From: Mesobacillus boroniphilus | Lineage (GTDB): Bacteria > Bacillota > Bacilli > Bacillales > Cytobacillaceae | Length of the DNA stretch: 64,000 nt | Assembly: GCF_018424685.1 (NCBI RefSeq) | Contig: NZ_QTKX01000002.1 | Location: 496,001-560,000, forward strand | Reading direction: 5' to 3' | Part shown: positions 9,811 through 19,564 of the stretch, in pieces | Numbering within the stretch: position 1 is the stretch's first letter | How the letters are laid out: every line of letters begins with the position of its first letter | The notes under the pieces: model-generated | What the model saw: the letters and a program-made list of their open reading frames with translations, nothing else | Database searches by the model: none | What the model was told of the DNA's origin: nothing | Position numbers and translations under genes: made by a program

Positions 9811-11685
9811 ATGAGAATCAACCATAATATTTCCGCATTGAACGCATACCGCAATTTGGCGGTTAACAATACAAACACAGCGAAGAGCCTCGAAAAATTA
9901 TCTTCTGGTCTTCGCATCAACAAAGCTTCCGATGATGCAGCAGGTCTCGCCATCTCTGAAAAAATGCGCTCGCAGATCCGCGGCCTGGAAATGGCGGAAA
10001 GAAATGCACTGGACGGCATCTCTTTGATCCAGACAGCTGAAGGGGCACTATCTTCTTCCCATGATATTTTACAGCGTATGCGTGAGCTTGCCGTACAGGC
10101 AGCAAACGACTCTTACACAGATACAGACCGTGCTGAAATCCAGAAGGAAGTAAACCAGTTGACTTCCGAGCTTAATAGAATCGGGAATGCGACTGAGTTT
10201 AACAGTGCATCTCTTCTGAATGGAAGCAGGATGAACACTCTATCCACAAATGGAAAAGTATTTGCAGATGGAGCGGGAAGCAAGTTTGATGATGTGACGG
10301 GCATGGACCTTACAGTCGGCAGCGAGCTTGAGCCAGGCAGCTATACAATCAATGTGTTCAAGTCGCCGGCGGGGGCATTGCTAGCGAATGGAGCAGAAAC
10401 AGAAGTGGTTGAACTTTCTGCTAGTGATTTGACGATTACTGGCTCTGCAACACCTACATTTACTGGAAATGGCATAACTTATGACCGTGGCCAGGGAAAT
10501 CCGGCACCAGCTCTGAATGATACAATCACTCTTGAAATGCTTGACGCTGCTACTTTTAGCGTGAAAGACAGCTCAGGCACAATCAATGATACTTACACAA
10601 TCGGAGAGCAATATAACAATCACGGAATCTCTTTCCGCATTGAAGATGCCTCAGGATTCGTGGCAGGAAATAAAGCCGAATTCACTATTGATGCTGAGTC
10701 AGGCACTGTAGGTACGCTGCAGCAAGGATTCGCAGCAGCGAATACAGGTAATAATGATGTAACATTTGTGCAGCCAATCATGGTTACCACTGCAGCAGAA
10801 GCTGGCGATTGGAACCTTACAAAGAATGGTGCTGACTGGCTAGTCAAATTCACACCAGCTGGCGGAAGCACTCCTACAGTATCGGATACAGTGGGTGAAA
10901 CGGGGCTTTATGACAATCACGGTATCTCATTCCAGTTTGCATCTGCAGATATGGCTGACGGAGATAAAATCACTTTCAGTACAACTGGAGCTCAGCCATT
11001 CTACAAGTATTCAGTAGAAATGGGCGGCGTTGAACAGGTAGTTGCACCAAGCGTTGCTGATGGTGTAGAACCGATTGTAATGGCATTCGATGTAACTGAA
11101 GGGTTAAGCTTGAACAGCCTTGGTTTAAAAGAAGGATCGTTCAGCTTCGAAATCCAGGAAGTAACAACTGGCAAGGATGGCTCATTGAACTTCCAGATCG
11201 GTGCGAATGCAGGACAGTCAGTTACTCTGGAAGTTAATGATATGCGTGCAAAGGCATTGAAGGTCAGCGCTGACACTGCCGGAGAAACTTCTGTCACTTT
11301 GCAAAATGGAACACAACAAAAAGTTTGGTACACAACTGCTGCTGATGTAAATGATGGAGTTTCCGCTGAAAACACAGAATTCGCAGTAGACGTAACTTCT
11401 CATGAAAAAGCTCAGGCTGCGATCACGGTATTCTCTGATGCTATCCAGCAGGTATCATCCGAGCGTGCGCGTCTTGGATCGATTCAGAACCGTCTTGAGC
11501 ACACAGTAAACAATCTGAGAACAATGACTGAGAATGTGACATCTTCCGAATCACGTATCCGTGACCTTGATATGGCAAAGGAAATGTCAACATTCACAAA
11601 GAACAACATCCTGAACCAGGCTGCACAGGCAATGCTTTCACAGGCAAACCAGATGCCTCAGGGAGTTCTTCAGCTTCTTAAATAA
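9811..11685 (+). CDS. hag: Flagellin, large form with an expanded central domain
   Basis: 624 residues, about twice the B. subtilis Hag (304). Residues 1-140 ([16 protein letters not shown] through NSASLLNGS) and the last 95 (to PQGVLQLLK) are classic D0/D1 flagellin ends that form the filament core. Between them lie roughly 380 residues of beta-rich, Ala/Thr/Gly-rich sequence forming surface-exposed D2/D3-like domains. Two segments there (near bases 10610 and 10910) share the core NHGISF, pointing to an internal duplication. The ribosome site GAGGGAGAA precedes the ATG and contains the GGA that CsrA recognises in B. subtilis hag; csrA and fliW are not in the window. A strong terminator follows. 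Confidence 0.95.
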   Translation: MRINHNISALNAYRNLAVNNTNTAKSLEKLSSGLRINKASDDAAGLAISEKMRSQIRGLEMAERNALDGISLIQTAEGALSSSHDILQRMRELAVQAANDSYTDTDRAEIQKEVNQLTSELNRIGNATEFNSASLLNGSRMNTLSTNGKVFADGAGSKFDDVTGMDLTVGSELEPGSYTINVFKSPAGALLANGAETEVVELSASDLTITGSATPTFTGNGITYDRGQGNPAPALNDTITLEMLDAATFSVKDSSGTINDTYTIGEQYNNHGISFRIEDASGFVAGNKAEFTIDAESGTVGTLQQGFAAANTGNNDVTFVQPIMVTTAAEAGDWNLTKNGADWLVKFTPAGGSTPTVSDTVGETGLYDNHGISFQFASADMADGDKITFSTTGAQPFYKYSVEMGGVEQVVAPSVADGVEPIVMAFDVTEGLSLNSLGLKEGSFSFEIQEVTTGKDGSLNFQIGANAGQSVTLEVNDMRAKALKVSADTAGETSVTLQNGTQQKVWYTTAADVNDGVSAENTEFAVDVTSHEKAQAAITVFSDAIQQVSSERARLGSIQNRLEHTVNNLRTMTENVTSSESRIRDLDMAKEMSTFTKNNILNQAAQAMLSQANQMPQGVLQLLK

Positions 11686-11693
11686 TATCCATA

Positions 11694-11724
11694 GGAGAGA
11701 GGCAGTAATTGCCTCTCCCTTTTT
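11694..11724 (+). terminator. Rho-independent terminator after flagellin
   Basis: GGAGAGAGGCA and TGCCTCTCC form a perfect stem with a short loop, followed by CTTTTT. It isolates the very highly expressed flagellin message. Confidence 0.9.
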
Positions 11725-11777
11725 ATGTTAAATATCGGCTATAATGGAATAAATAGATTAGTATAAGGGTGTGTACG

Positions 11778-12215
11778 ATGGATATACAACGTGTTACCAA
11801 AGCTTCGGTCAATAAAACTGGAATGAAGGAGCAAGTCGCCAAGGATTCAATCTCATTCAGTGAAGTAGTCAGCCAGCGTCGCACGGATGTTACTTTTGAA
11901 CGTTTGAGCAAGAAAATGAAAGAAATTGAGGATCAGGGAAAAAAACTGGTGGATACCAGGTCAGTCGAGAACCTGAAAAAATATAAAAAACTCGTTAAAG
12001 ATTTCATGGAAGACGCGGTAAAAAACGGACTTGAGTTAAAAGAGCACCGGGGCTTCAGCCAGCGTGGTTCTTCAAAAGTTTACAAGCTTGTAAAAGAAGT
12101 GGACAGCAAACTCATTGACTTAACTAACAATATCCTCGATAAAGAGAAAAAGGGAATTGATTTGTTGGGACTTGTTGGCGAAATCGAGGGTATGCTCATC
12201 AATATTTATACGTAA
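11778..12215 (+). CDS. YaaR-family (DUF327) protein
   Basis: 145 residues, helical and strongly charged, with the DUF327 layout: a polar N-terminus, then ISFSEVVSQRR, a Lys-rich coiled segment and the C-terminal GLVGEIEGMLINIYT. The ATG at 11778 is chosen because AAGGG lies 8 bases upstream; the GTG at 11769 overlaps that ribosome site. The family is of unknown function and often lies near flagellar genes in Bacillaceae, as here between hag and flaG. A TATAAT at 11740-11745 lacks a convincing -35. Confidence 0.8.
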   Translation: MDIQRVTKASVNKTGMKEQVAKDSISFSEVVSQRRTDVTFERLSKKMKEIEDQGKKLVDTRSVENLKKYKKLVKDFMEDAVKNGLELKEHRGFSQRGSSKVYKLVKEVDSKLIDLTNNILDKEKKGIDLLGLVGEIEGMLINIYT

Positions 12216-12216
12216 T

Positions 12217-12249
12217 GCTTTCTCCGTGCGAGGAAGCTTTTTTATTTTT
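12217..12249 (+). terminator. Rho-independent terminator
   Basis: GCTTTC and GGAAGC pair across an 8-9 base loop, followed by TTTTTTATTTTT. Confidence 0.75.
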
Positions 12250-12259
12250 CACAAAAAGT

Positions 12260-12287
12260 TAAAGAGTTGTGGCGAACAGGCCGATAT
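12260..12287 (+). promoter_or_regulatory. SigD promoter for flaG-fliD-fliS-fliT
   Basis: TAAA at 12260-12263, a 16-base spacer, then a perfect GCCGATAT at 12280-12287. It lies 37 bases before flaG. In B. subtilis the fliD operon is also SigD-dependent. Confidence 0.85.
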
Positions 12288-12323
12288 ATTAAATATAATA
12301 TGCGCTTTAGAGGAGGCAATAGC

Positions 12324-12689
12324 ATGATTAACCGTCTCTCTTCAGATACACCTGGTACATACATCTACGAAACGATTAAGACGAAAATTGATAACATCGG
12401 TGCGCAAGCCGAACCCGAAAAGAATCCGGGCCCTATTCCTGCTGAGGAAGGGATACAGACTGTTCCAAAAGAAAAACTTGAAGGTGTAGTTGAGGGGCTG
12501 AATAAATACCTTTCACAAAGCCAGACTTCATTAAAATTCCAATATCATGAAAAGTTGCAGGAATACTATGTAACTTTAGTAGATGAAAAAACAAAGGAAG
12601 TTGTCAGGGAAATCCCGCCGAAGAAAATGCTGGATTTTTACGCGGCAATGACGGAATTCCTAGGACTAATAGTAGATAAAAAGATTTAA
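12324..12689 (+). CDS. flaG: FlaG flagellar protein (YvyC)
   Basis: 121 residues. The C-terminal half (KFQYHEKLQEYYVTLVDEKT, then VVREIPPKKMLDFYAAMTEF) is the FlaG domain, with the conserved ReIPPkkmLd core. The ATG at 12324 is preceded by AGGAGG at good spacing; upstream in-frame codons overlap the promoter. It is first in a four-gene operon with fliD, fliS and fliT. FlaG is linked to control of filament length or assembly; the mechanism is not well defined. Confidence 0.9.
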   Translation: MINRLSSDTPGTYIYETIKTKIDNIGAQAEPEKNPGPIPAEEGIQTVPKEKLEGVVEGLNKYLSQSQTSLKFQYHEKLQEYYVTLVDEKTKEVVREIPPKKMLDFYAAMTEFLGLIVDKKI

Positions 12690-12706
12690 AGGCAGGTGCA
12701 GAATTT

Positions 12707-14257
12707 ATGGTAAGAATCGGCGGCCTTGCAAGTGGCATGGACATCGACACGCTTGTAGGCGACTTAATGAAAGCTGAAAGAATCCCGTTGAACAAGCTGC
12801 ATCAGAAGAAACAGATAATTGAATGGCAGCGAGACGATTACCGGGCGATGAATAAATTGCTCGCAGATCTTGATAATTTTATATTTGATGGCGTGTTTCG
12901 CCAATCAACTTTTTCGAAGAAGACAGTGACAACTTCGAATGAGGCAGCGGTTTCGGTAAGGAATATTAATGCCACATCGAATCTCAACTCGAGCATAAGT
13001 GTAAATAGACTTGCTGAATCAGCAAATATGGTCAGTTCCTCTAGAATTGGGAACACAAATTTTGATCCAAATGGAAAGTTAGCAGACCAGAAGGATAACT
13101 TCGTCACTCCTTATAATACGGCTGACACAAAAATCTATATTGAAGCGATTGGCAAGGATGGCAGCATGCCTGCAGCTCCAGTTGAAATTACAATTGATCC
13201 AGCAAATGATTCATTGAATTCTGTCATTAATAAAATCAATAATTCCAACGCTGGAGTAGTTGCTTTCTACGACTCAGTTGAAGGTAAAGTCTCCATTACA
13301 GCTAAAAACTCTGGGGATAACACAGCAGGTGCTGAAATAAAGCTTTCTGGCAATTTCCTGACAAATCAGCTCAATCTTGATACAGACAGTGATATTGCAG
13401 CAGGAGCATCAAGGGGAAAAGTGGGAACAAGCGCTGAATTCACGATTAATGGACTCACTACTACACGTCCAACCAACACCTTCGTCATCAACGGATTCGA
13501 ATACACGTTGAAACAAACAACAGGCACAAACACTGTTACGGTCAACTCAGCCACTGATGAAGAAGCTGTTTTTAAATCGATTACCGATTTCGTTAATAAA
13601 TACAATGAAACTATCGCTGGAGTCAATTCAAAGGTAACCGAGGAACGCTTCCGTAAATATCAGCCGCTTTCTGATGAGGAAAGGGAAGGGATGACTGAAA
13701 AGCAAGCGGAAATGTGGGATGAAAGAGCGAAAAGCGGGATGCTGCGCAACGATTCCATTCTCTCTGGTACTTTGAACAAGATGAGAATGGACCTTTACGG
13801 CAGAGTTGGTAATGATACTGATGCTGTTAATGATAACTACGATCAGCTGGCTGAGATAGGCATCACCACTTCCAAAAACTACTTGGACAGAGGTAAGCTT
13901 GTAATAGATCCAAACAAGCTTCGTGAAGCAATAAAAAATGATCCAAATGCAATCTATAAACTTTTTACAAACGAAAGCACAGTAGAAAGTGAACAAGGAA
14001 TCGCCAGAAAATTAAGGGCAACCATTAAAAATACGATTACAACTATTGAAGGCCGTGCCGGCAACGCAATGCGCACAAATGCGCAGTTTACGCTGGGCAG
14101 GAACCTGTCATCGATTGATAAGCAAATCGATCGTTTTGAAGACCGATTGATAAAAGTTGAGGACCGCTACTGGCGCCAATTCACAGCAATGGAAAAGGCG
14201 ATCCAGAAGGCGAATGAGCAATCGGCTTACCTGATGTCGCAGTTCTACAGCGGCTAA
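12707..14257 (+). CDS. fliD: Flagellar filament cap protein FliD (HAP2)
   Basis: 516 residues. The N-terminus (MVRIGGLASGMDIDTLVGDL, then MKAERIPLNKL) and the coiled-coil C-terminus (IDKQIDRFEDRLIKVEDRYW, then QFTAMEKAIQKAN) are diagnostic of FliD. Five FliD subunits form the cap under which flagellin folds at the growing filament tip. Length is close to the B. subtilis protein (498). It follows flaG by 17 bases. Confidence 0.97.
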   Translation: MVRIGGLASGMDIDTLVGDLMKAERIPLNKLHQKKQIIEWQRDDYRAMNKLLADLDNFIFDGVFRQSTFSKKTVTTSNEAAVSVRNINATSNLNSSISVNRLAESANMVSSSRIGNTNFDPNGKLADQKDNFVTPYNTADTKIYIEAIGKDGSMPAAPVEITIDPANDSLNSVINKINNSNAGVVAFYDSVEGKVSITAKNSGDNTAGAEIKLSGNFLTNQLNLDTDSDIAAGASRGKVGTSAEFTINGLTTTRPTNTFVINGFEYTLKQTTGTNTVTVNSATDEEAVFKSITDFVNKYNETIAGVNSKVTEERFRKYQPLSDEEREGMTEKQAEMWDERAKSGMLRNDSILSGTLNKMRMDLYGRVGNDTDAVNDNYDQLAEIGITTSKNYLDRGKLVIDPNKLREAIKNDPNAIYKLFTNESTVESEQGIARKLRATIKNTITTIEGRAGNAMRTNAQFTLGRNLSSIDKQIDRFEDRLIKVEDRYWRQFTAMEKAIQKANEQSAYLMSQFYSG

Positions 14258-14275
14258 TGCTAGAAAGGGCGTGGA

Positions 14276-14680
14276 ATGATGGCAATACCAAATCCATATC
14301 AATCCTATAAGCAAAACTCCGTCAACACAGCCTCACCGGGAGAATTGACTTTAATGCTTTATAACGGATGCTTGAAATTTATCCACCAAGCGAAAAAAGG
14401 GATGAGTGAAAAGAACATCCAAGAAAAAAATAATAGTATCTTGCGAGCCCAGGATATTATCCGTGAACTGATGGTCACACTTAATCCTGATATTGAGGTC
14501 GGAAAGCAGATGTTGAGCATGTACGATTACATGCTTAGAAGGCTTGTAGAAGCTAATATTAAGAATGACCTTGAAATTTTGGATGAAGTTGAAGGCCTTG
14601 TGACGGAATTCCGTGATACTTGGAAGCAAGTCATCCAAATTAACAGACAAAAGCAATTCTCCCCGGACGGAAGAGTGTAA
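14276..14680 (+). CDS. fliS: Flagellin chaperone FliS
   Basis: 134 residues with the typical FliS opening (PYQSYKQNSVNTASPGELTL, then MLYNGCLKF) and the conserved MLSMYDYMLRRLVEANIKND. It binds the C-terminus of flagellin in the cytosol and prevents early polymerisation. It lies in the canonical fliD-fliS-fliT order and shares one base with fliT (TAATG). Two adjacent ATG codons exist (14276, 14279); either is possible. Confidence 0.97.
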   Translation: MMAIPNPYQSYKQNSVNTASPGELTLMLYNGCLKFIHQAKKGMSEKNIQEKNNSILRAQDIIRELMVTLNPDIEVGKQMLSMYDYMLRRLVEANIKNDLEILDEVEGLVTEFRDTWKQVIQINRQKQFSPDGRV

Positions 14681-15018
14681 TGAGCCCGTTAGAGAAGTTT
14701 TATGAAACAACGGCAAAGCTCGTCCAGGTGCTTGAAGGTACATTCGACCGGGATGAAAAAATTCTGCTCCTGGATAAGCTGCTTGCCGAGCGGGATGTTT
14801 TATTAAAAGACATCAAACGTCCGGAACCTGAGGAAGCAGTGCTTGCTGAAAAGGTGGTCAAGCTTAATCAAAAGCTGGACATCCTTTTAGTTAAGGAAAA
14901 AACACTTATCCAAAAGGATTTGAAGGATTTAAAGAATCACAAGGAAAAATCGGACAGGTACCAGAATCCATACGCTTCCGTATCCGTTGATGGAATGTTC
15001 TACGATAAACGCAACTAA
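14680..15018 (+). CDS. fliT: FliT-like flagellar chaperone
   Basis: 112 residues, fully helical and Lys/Glu-rich. Sequence similarity in this family is low; the assignment rests on size, helix content, the one-base overlap with fliS, and position as last gene of the flaG-fliD-fliS-fliT operon, as in B. subtilis. FliT chaperones FliD before export. A terminator follows at once. Confidence 0.85.
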   Translation: MSPLEKFYETTAKLVQVLEGTFDRDEKILLLDKLLAERDVLLKDIKRPEPEEAVLAEKVVKLNQKLDILLVKEKTLIQKDLKDLKNHKEKSDRYQNPYASVSVDGMFYDKRN

Positions 15019-15042
15019 ACCGCCTATCCGGGCGGTTTTTTA
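15018..15042 (+). terminator. Rho-independent terminator after fliT
   Basis: AACCGCC and GGCGGTT pair around a 6-7 base loop, followed by TTTTTA. Confidence 0.9.
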
Positions 15043-15119
15043 GTTTTCGGACAAGTTCCTCCAAAATATCCACTATTCCGACGGTAAAAACAGACATAAA
15101 AATGTCAAATCTTCAGACT

Positions 15120-15155
15120 GTTTTTGCAGGAGTTCTTTGGGGTAAAATAGAATTA
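15120..15155 (+). promoter_or_regulatory. Overlapping SigB and SigH promoters for hpf
   Basis: SigB type: GTTTTT (15120-15125), 14-base spacer, GGGTAA (15140-15145). SigH type: GCAGGAGTT (15126-15134), 12-base spacer, ATAGAATTA (15147-15155). Both match their consensus at nearly every conserved base. In B. subtilis yvyD (hpf) is known to be under both SigB and SigH control, which makes this interleaved reading credible. Confidence 0.75.
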
Positions 15156-15191
15156 GTAATACATAGTCATATCCCAAAGGAGGAGTCCACT

Positions 15192-15737
15192 ATGAACTAC
15201 AACATTCGTGGAGAAAACATTGAGGTAACGCCAGCAATCAGAGAGTATGTTGAGAAAAAGGTTGCGAAGCTTGACCGGTATTTTACCGAGTCACCCAATG
15301 CCAATGTGAACGTTAACCTGAAAGTTTACCAGGATAAAAAATCAAAAGTTGAAATTACAATTCCGATGAAGGACCTAGTGCTTCGCGCAGAGGAGCTTCA
15401 TGAAGATATGTATGCGGCGATCGATTTGATTACGGACAAATTGGAGCGCCAAATCCGCAAGCACAAAACAAAAGTCAACCGCAAATTCCGTGAAAAGGAT
15501 AGCCTGAAGGACTTCGCGCCGATCTTCACAGAAGTTGAGCAGGTTGAAGATGAAGAGGATCTGGAAGTTGTCCGTACGAAGAGCTTCGACCTCAAGCCAA
15601 TGGATAGTGAGGAAGCAATTCTGCAGATGAACATGCTTGGCCATAGTTTCTACGTGTTCACAAACGCTGAAACAAACCAAACAAACGTTGTTTACAAGCG
15701 TAACGACGGACGATATGGCTTGATTGAAGCTCAATAA
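15192..15737 (+). CDS. hpf: Long-form ribosome hibernation promoting factor
   Basis: 181 residues. Residues 1-100 (MNYNIRGENIEVTPAIREYV, then VNVNLKVY) form the ribosome-binding beta-alpha fold; after an acidic linker, the last 60 (SFDLKPMDSEEAILQMNMLG, then NVVYKRNDGRYGLIE) form the dimerisation domain that joins two 70S ribosomes into 100S particles. The ATG at 15192 is preceded by AAAGGAGGAG; an in-frame ATG at 15102 would lie upstream of the promoter pair. It is the B. subtilis YvyD orthologue by sequence and by position between fliT and secA. Confidence 0.97.
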   Translation: MNYNIRGENIEVTPAIREYVEKKVAKLDRYFTESPNANVNVNLKVYQDKKSKVEITIPMKDLVLRAEELHEDMYAAIDLITDKLERQIRKHKTKVNRKFREKDSLKDFAPIFTEVEQVEDEEDLEVVRTKSFDLKPMDSEEAILQMNMLGHSFYVFTNAETNQTNVVYKRNDGRYGLIEAQ

Positions 15738-15794
15738 GAATGGTTGCAACGGCTTGGTTGAATCTCGCCGCCAGCCAAAAGAACCTTAAACTCT

Positions 15795-15828
15795 ACCCAC
15801 AGTCAGAAATTGGCTGTGGGTTTTAATT
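15795..15828 (+). terminator. Rho-independent terminator after hpf
   Basis: CCCACAG and CTGTGGG pair, followed by TTTTAATTT. Confidence 0.85.
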
Positions 15829-15889
15829 TGTTCCCCAGAAGGGAATTTTATACCGGGTGCCGAAATAATTTCTACAGGAGGCGATACAT

Positions 15890-16732
15890 ATGACATTTTC
15901 GATAGTAGGTTATGATCCGCAGGAAAAAGAGTGGGGGATTGCGGTTCAATCCAAATTTCTTGGAGTTGGGGCAGTCGTGCCGTTTGCGAAGGCGGGAGTG
16001 GGTGCTGTGGCTACCCAGTCTTATGCGAATACCGCTTATGGCCCGCGGGCACTGGAGTTAATGGCGCAGGGAAAATCTGCTGAGGAAGTTATGGAGCTGA
16101 TCACGAAGGATGACCCTGACAAGGAAATGCGCCAGGTCGGCTTGATCGACGCCGAAGGAAACGGTGCAACGTTTACAGGTACATATTGCTATGACTGGGC
16201 AGGCGGGGTGGCAGGGAAGCATTTCGCGGCACAGGGAAATATTTTAGTAGATGAGAATACTGTAAAGGCGATGGCTGAAACGTTTGAGTCGACGGAAGGG
16301 TCGCTCGCTCACCGGTTGCTGCAAGCGCTCAATGCCGGCCAGCAAGCCGGAGGAGACAGCAGGGGCCAGCAGTCTGCAGCACTTCTTGTTGTCAAGGAGA
16401 AGGGGGGCTACGGCGGTTATAATGACCGCTATATCGATCTGCGTGTAGATGACCATCCCGAACCAATTACGGAACTCATCCGCATCTACGGACTTCAGCA
16501 GCTCTATTTTGCAAAATCAAAGCCTGAGAACGTAGTTGCAATTGAGGGTGAGGTAAAGGAAACCGTCGTCCAGCATCTCAAGCGTCTCGATTACCTGAAG
16601 GCAGATCCATCTGACGAAGAGGAGCTCCATAAAGCGCTAACTTCCTACATTCACACCGAAAACTTCGAAGAAAGAGAACAGGAGAAAGGCAAGATTGATT
16701 TAGAAGTGTTAGAGTTTATGAAAAACCAATAA
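15890..16732 (+). CDS. DUF1028 Ntn-hydrolase-like protein
   Basis: 280 residues. The opening (MTFSIVGYDPQEKEWGIAVQ, then GVGAVVPFAKAGVGAVATQS) and the following GPRALELMAQGKSAEEV are typical of DUF1028. The family is related to Ntn hydrolases, in which Thr2 becomes the nucleophile after Met removal, and Thr2 is present here. A Gly-rich GDSRGQQSAALLVVKE segment follows, and the C-terminal 80 residues are helical. The substrate is not known. It is an insertion between hpf and secA relative to B. subtilis, with its own GGAGG ribosome site and terminator, so it is probably transcribed alone. Confidence 0.85.
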   Translation: MTFSIVGYDPQEKEWGIAVQSKFLGVGAVVPFAKAGVGAVATQSYANTAYGPRALELMAQGKSAEEVMELITKDDPDKEMRQVGLIDAEGNGATFTGTYCYDWAGGVAGKHFAAQGNILVDENTVKAMAETFESTEGSLAHRLLQALNAGQQAGGDSRGQQSAALLVVKEKGGYGGYNDRYIDLRVDDHPEPITELIRIYGLQQLYFAKSKPENVVAIEGEVKETVVQHLKRLDYLKADPSDEEELHKALTSYIHTENFEEREQEKGKIDLEVLEFMKNQ

Positions 16733-16740
16733 TTCTTCCG

Positions 16741-16769
16741 TCCCTCTGTCAACCGGCAGAGGGACTTTT
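16741..16769 (+). terminator. Rho-independent terminator
   Basis: TCCCTCTG and CAGAGGGA pair around a short loop, followed by CTTTTC. Confidence 0.8.
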
Positions 16770-16785
16770 CGCATACCTCGATTGG

Positions 16786-16814
16786 TTGTCACCCCCTGCC
16801 GTAAGTGGTAAGAT
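16786..16814 (+). promoter_or_regulatory. Probable SigA promoter for secA
   Basis: TTGTCA, 17-base spacer, TAAGAT. This predicts a start near 16821 and a leader of about 130 bases before the secA ATG. Confidence 0.6.
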
Positions 16815-16848
16815 AGTATTTAGCAATAAATCGAATTTTTCTAAAAGG

Positions 16849-16878
16849 GATTCGGTGCGTTTACAGCGAATCTTTTTT
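16849..16878 (+). promoter_or_regulatory. Terminator-like hairpin in the secA leader
   Basis: GATTCG (16849-16854) and CGAATC (16867-16872) pair across a 12-base loop and run straight into TTTTTT. Flanking A/G and T bases lengthen the stem with A-U and G-U pairs. It lies about 70 bases before secA and inside its predicted transcript, so it may attenuate secA; it could also be a second terminator for the upstream gene. Confidence 0.45.
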
Positions 16879-16949
16879 CTTTGGTGCATTTTTTCACATA
16901 ACCAATTAATTTAATACAATGAGATTCAATAGATAAAAGGAGCGTCTGT

Positions 16950-19463
16950 ATGGGGATTTTAACGAAAATTTTCGACCAGAATAAACGCGATATCAAAAGA
17001 TTGACGAAAATGGCGGATCAAATCGATGCGCTTGCAGGTGATATGGAAAAGCTGTCAGACGATCAGCTCAGGGAAAAAACGGAGGAATTCAAATCCCGTT
17101 ACCAGAACGGCGCGTCTACTGATGACCTGCTGATTGAAGCATTCGCAGTTGTCCGTGAAGGTGCTAAGCGTGTCCTTGGTCTTTATCCTTATAAGGTCCA
17201 GCTGATGGGTGGTATTTCCCTTCATGAAGGGAATATCTCTGAAATGAAGACTGGTGAAGGTAAAACCCTTACAGCAACAATGCCGGTTTACCTGAACGCG
17301 ATCACTGGACGTGGTGTGCACGTTATCACGGTCAACGAATACCTGGCAAGCCGTGACGCTGTTGAGATGGGCAAGCTGTATGAATTCCTTGGCCTGACTG
17401 TCGGCCTCAACCTGAACAGCATGACGAAGGAAGAGAAGCAGGAAGCGTATCGTGCCGATATTACTTATGGTACGAACAACGAATTCGGCTTCGACTATCT
17501 TCGCGACAACATGGTGCTATACTCAGACCAGAAAGTACAGCGTCCGCTGCACTTCTGTGTCATCGATGAAGTTGACTCCATCTTGATCGATGAAGCGCGT
17601 ACGCCGTTGATCATTTCGGGGTCTGCACAAAAATCTGCCGCGCTTTACATTCAGGCGAATGCATTCGTTCGCACTTTGAAGCGCGAAGAGGATTACACAT
17701 ATGATGAAAAAACAAAAGGTGTCCAGCTGACTGAGGACGGAATTACAAAGTCCGAGAAGGGTTTTGGCATTGAAAACCTTTTTGACATCAAGCATGTGAC
17801 ATTGCTTCACCACATCAACCTGGCGATGAAGGCCCAGACTAGCATGCATAAGGATGTCGATTACGTCGTCCAGGATGGCGAAATTGTCATCGTTGACCAG
17901 TTCACAGGACGTCTGATGAAGGGCCGCCGTTACAGTGAAGGCTTGCACCAGGCAATTGAGGCAAAAGAAGGTCTTGAAATCCAGAATGAAAGCATGACGC
18001 TTGCAACGATCACATTCCAGAACTACTTCCGTATGTACGAAAAGCTATCCGGTATGACCGGTACGGCGAAGACTGAGGAAGAGGAATTCCGCAATATTTA
18101 CAATATGAACGTTGTTGTCATCCCGACGAACCGTCCGATCGCCCGTGACGACCGTGCGGATTTGATTTATGCAACGATGCAAGGGAAGTTCAAGGCAGTC
18201 GCTGATGACATTGCCGAACGCAACCAGGCTGGCCAGCCGGTCCTTGTTGGTACTGTTGCGATTGAAACATCTGAAATCATTTCTGCCTTCTTATCGAAAA
18301 AAGGCATCAAGCACAATGTCCTGAACGCGAAAAACCATGAGCGTGAAGCTGAAATCATCGCTGAAGCCGGTCATCAAGGTTCGGTTACGATCGCGACAAA
18401 CATGGCGGGCCGTGGTACGGATATCAAGCTTGGCGAGGGCGTCAAAGAGCTTGGCGGTCTTGCTGTTATTGGTACAGAGCGTCATGAGAGCCGTCGTATC
18501 GACAATCAGCTCCGCGGACGTTCCGGACGTCAGGGTGACCCGGGTGTCACGCAGTTCTACCTTTCAATGGAAGATGAGCTGATGCGCCGCTTTGGTTCTG
18601 ACAATATGAAAACAATGATGGAGCGTCTTGGCATGGATGATACCCAGCCAATCCAGAGTAAGATGGTTTCAAGAGCCGTCGAATCTGCGCAAAAACGTGT
18701 TGAAGGCAACAACTTCGATGCTCGTAAGCAATTGCTTCAGTACGATGATGTTCTTCGCCAGCAGCGCGAAATTATCTACAAGCAGCGTGACGAGGTTCTT
18801 GAATCTGAAAATCTCCGCGATATCGTTGAAAGAATGATCAGGTCTGCGTTGGAGCGCAATGTCTCTGCCCATACGCCAGCAGGCGAGGATATGGAAAAAT
18901 GGGATCTGAACAGCATCATTGACTACGTGAACGGCAACCTGCTTCACGAAGGCGACATCACTGTCGAAGACCTTCGCGGCAAAGAACAGGACGAAATCAT
19001 TGAAGCCATCATGGCGAAGGTGAAAGAGCGCTATGATGAAAAAGAAGAGCTGTTGACTGACGAGCAAATGCGTGAATTCGAGAAAGTTATCGTGCTTCGT
19101 TCGGTTGACTCAAAGTGGATGGACCACATCGACCAGATGGACCAGCTGCGCCAGGGTATCCACCTGCGTGCTTATGGCCAGATCGATCCACTGCGCGAAT
19201 ACCAGCACGAAGGCTTCGCGATGTTCGAAAACATGGTACTATCCATCGAAGACGATGTTGCGAAATATATCATGAAAGCTGAGATCCGCAGCAACCTTGA
19301 GCGCCAGGAAGTAGCGAAAGGCCACGCGGTGAATCCAAAAGAAGGCGAAGGCGGCAAAGTGAAGAAAAAGCCTGTCGTCAAAACGATGGATGTCGGCCGT
19401 AATGACCCGTGCATCTGCGGCAGCGGCAAGAAATACAAGAACTGCTGCGGCAAAGCTGAATAA
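16950..19463 (+). CDS. secA: Preprotein translocase ATPase SecA
   Basis: 837 residues, the usual size for Bacillus SecA (841). The nucleotide site motif [14 protein letters not shown], the DEAD-type [18 protein letters not shown] and the second RecA-like segment [19 protein letters not shown] are all present, as is the C-terminal zinc-binding tail [20 protein letters not shown] (CxCx8CC). SecA drives unfolded precursors through SecYEG at the membrane. The ATG at 16950 has AAAAGGAG upstream. It lies in the conserved hpf-secA-prfB order. Confidence 0.99.
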   Translation: MGILTKIFDQNKRDIKRLTKMADQIDALAGDMEKLSDDQLREKTEEFKSRYQNGASTDDLLIEAFAVVREGAKRVLGLYPYKVQLMGGISLHEGNISEMKTGEGKTLTATMPVYLNAITGRGVHVITVNEYLASRDAVEMGKLYEFLGLTVGLNLNSMTKEEKQEAYRADITYGTNNEFGFDYLRDNMVLYSDQKVQRPLHFCVIDEVDSILIDEARTPLIISGSAQKSAALYIQANAFVRTLKREEDYTYDEKTKGVQLTEDGITKSEKGFGIENLFDIKHVTLLHHINLAMKAQTSMHKDVDYVVQDGEIVIVDQFTGRLMKGRRYSEGLHQAIEAKEGLEIQNESMTLATITFQNYFRMYEKLSGMTGTAKTEEEEFRNIYNMNVVVIPTNRPIARDDRADLIYATMQGKFKAVADDIAERNQAGQPVLVGTVAIETSEIISAFLSKKGIKHNVLNAKNHEREAEIIAEAGHQGSVTIATNMAGRGTDIKLGEGVKELGGLAVIGTERHESRRIDNQLRGRSGRQGDPGVTQFYLSMEDELMRRFGSDNMKTMMERLGMDDTQPIQSKMVSRAVESAQKRVEGNNFDARKQLLQYDDVLRQQREIIYKQRDEVLESENLRDIVERMIRSALERNVSAHTPAGEDMEKWDLNSIIDYVNGNLLHEGDITVEDLRGKEQDEIIEAIMAKVKERYDEKEELLTDEQMREFEKVIVLRSVDSKWMDHIDQMDQLRQGIHLRAYGQIDPLREYQHEGFAMFENMVLSIEDDVAKYIMKAEIRSNLERQEVAKGHAVNPKEGEGGKVKKKPVVKTMDVGRNDPCICGSGKKYKNCCGKAE

Positions 19464-19473
19464 ACTGATACAA

Positions 19474-19505
19474 GAGGCCGGCGGGCAATCCGCTGGTTTC
19501 TTTTT
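19474..19505 (+). terminator. Rho-independent terminator after secA
   Basis: GAGGCCGGCGG and CCGCTGGTTTC pair (several G-U pairs), followed by TTTTT. Confidence 0.7.
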
Positions 19506-19564
19506 GTAGACCAGATGTGAAATCCATTTATTAAGAAGCTATAATATACTATGAGGTGAATGAT

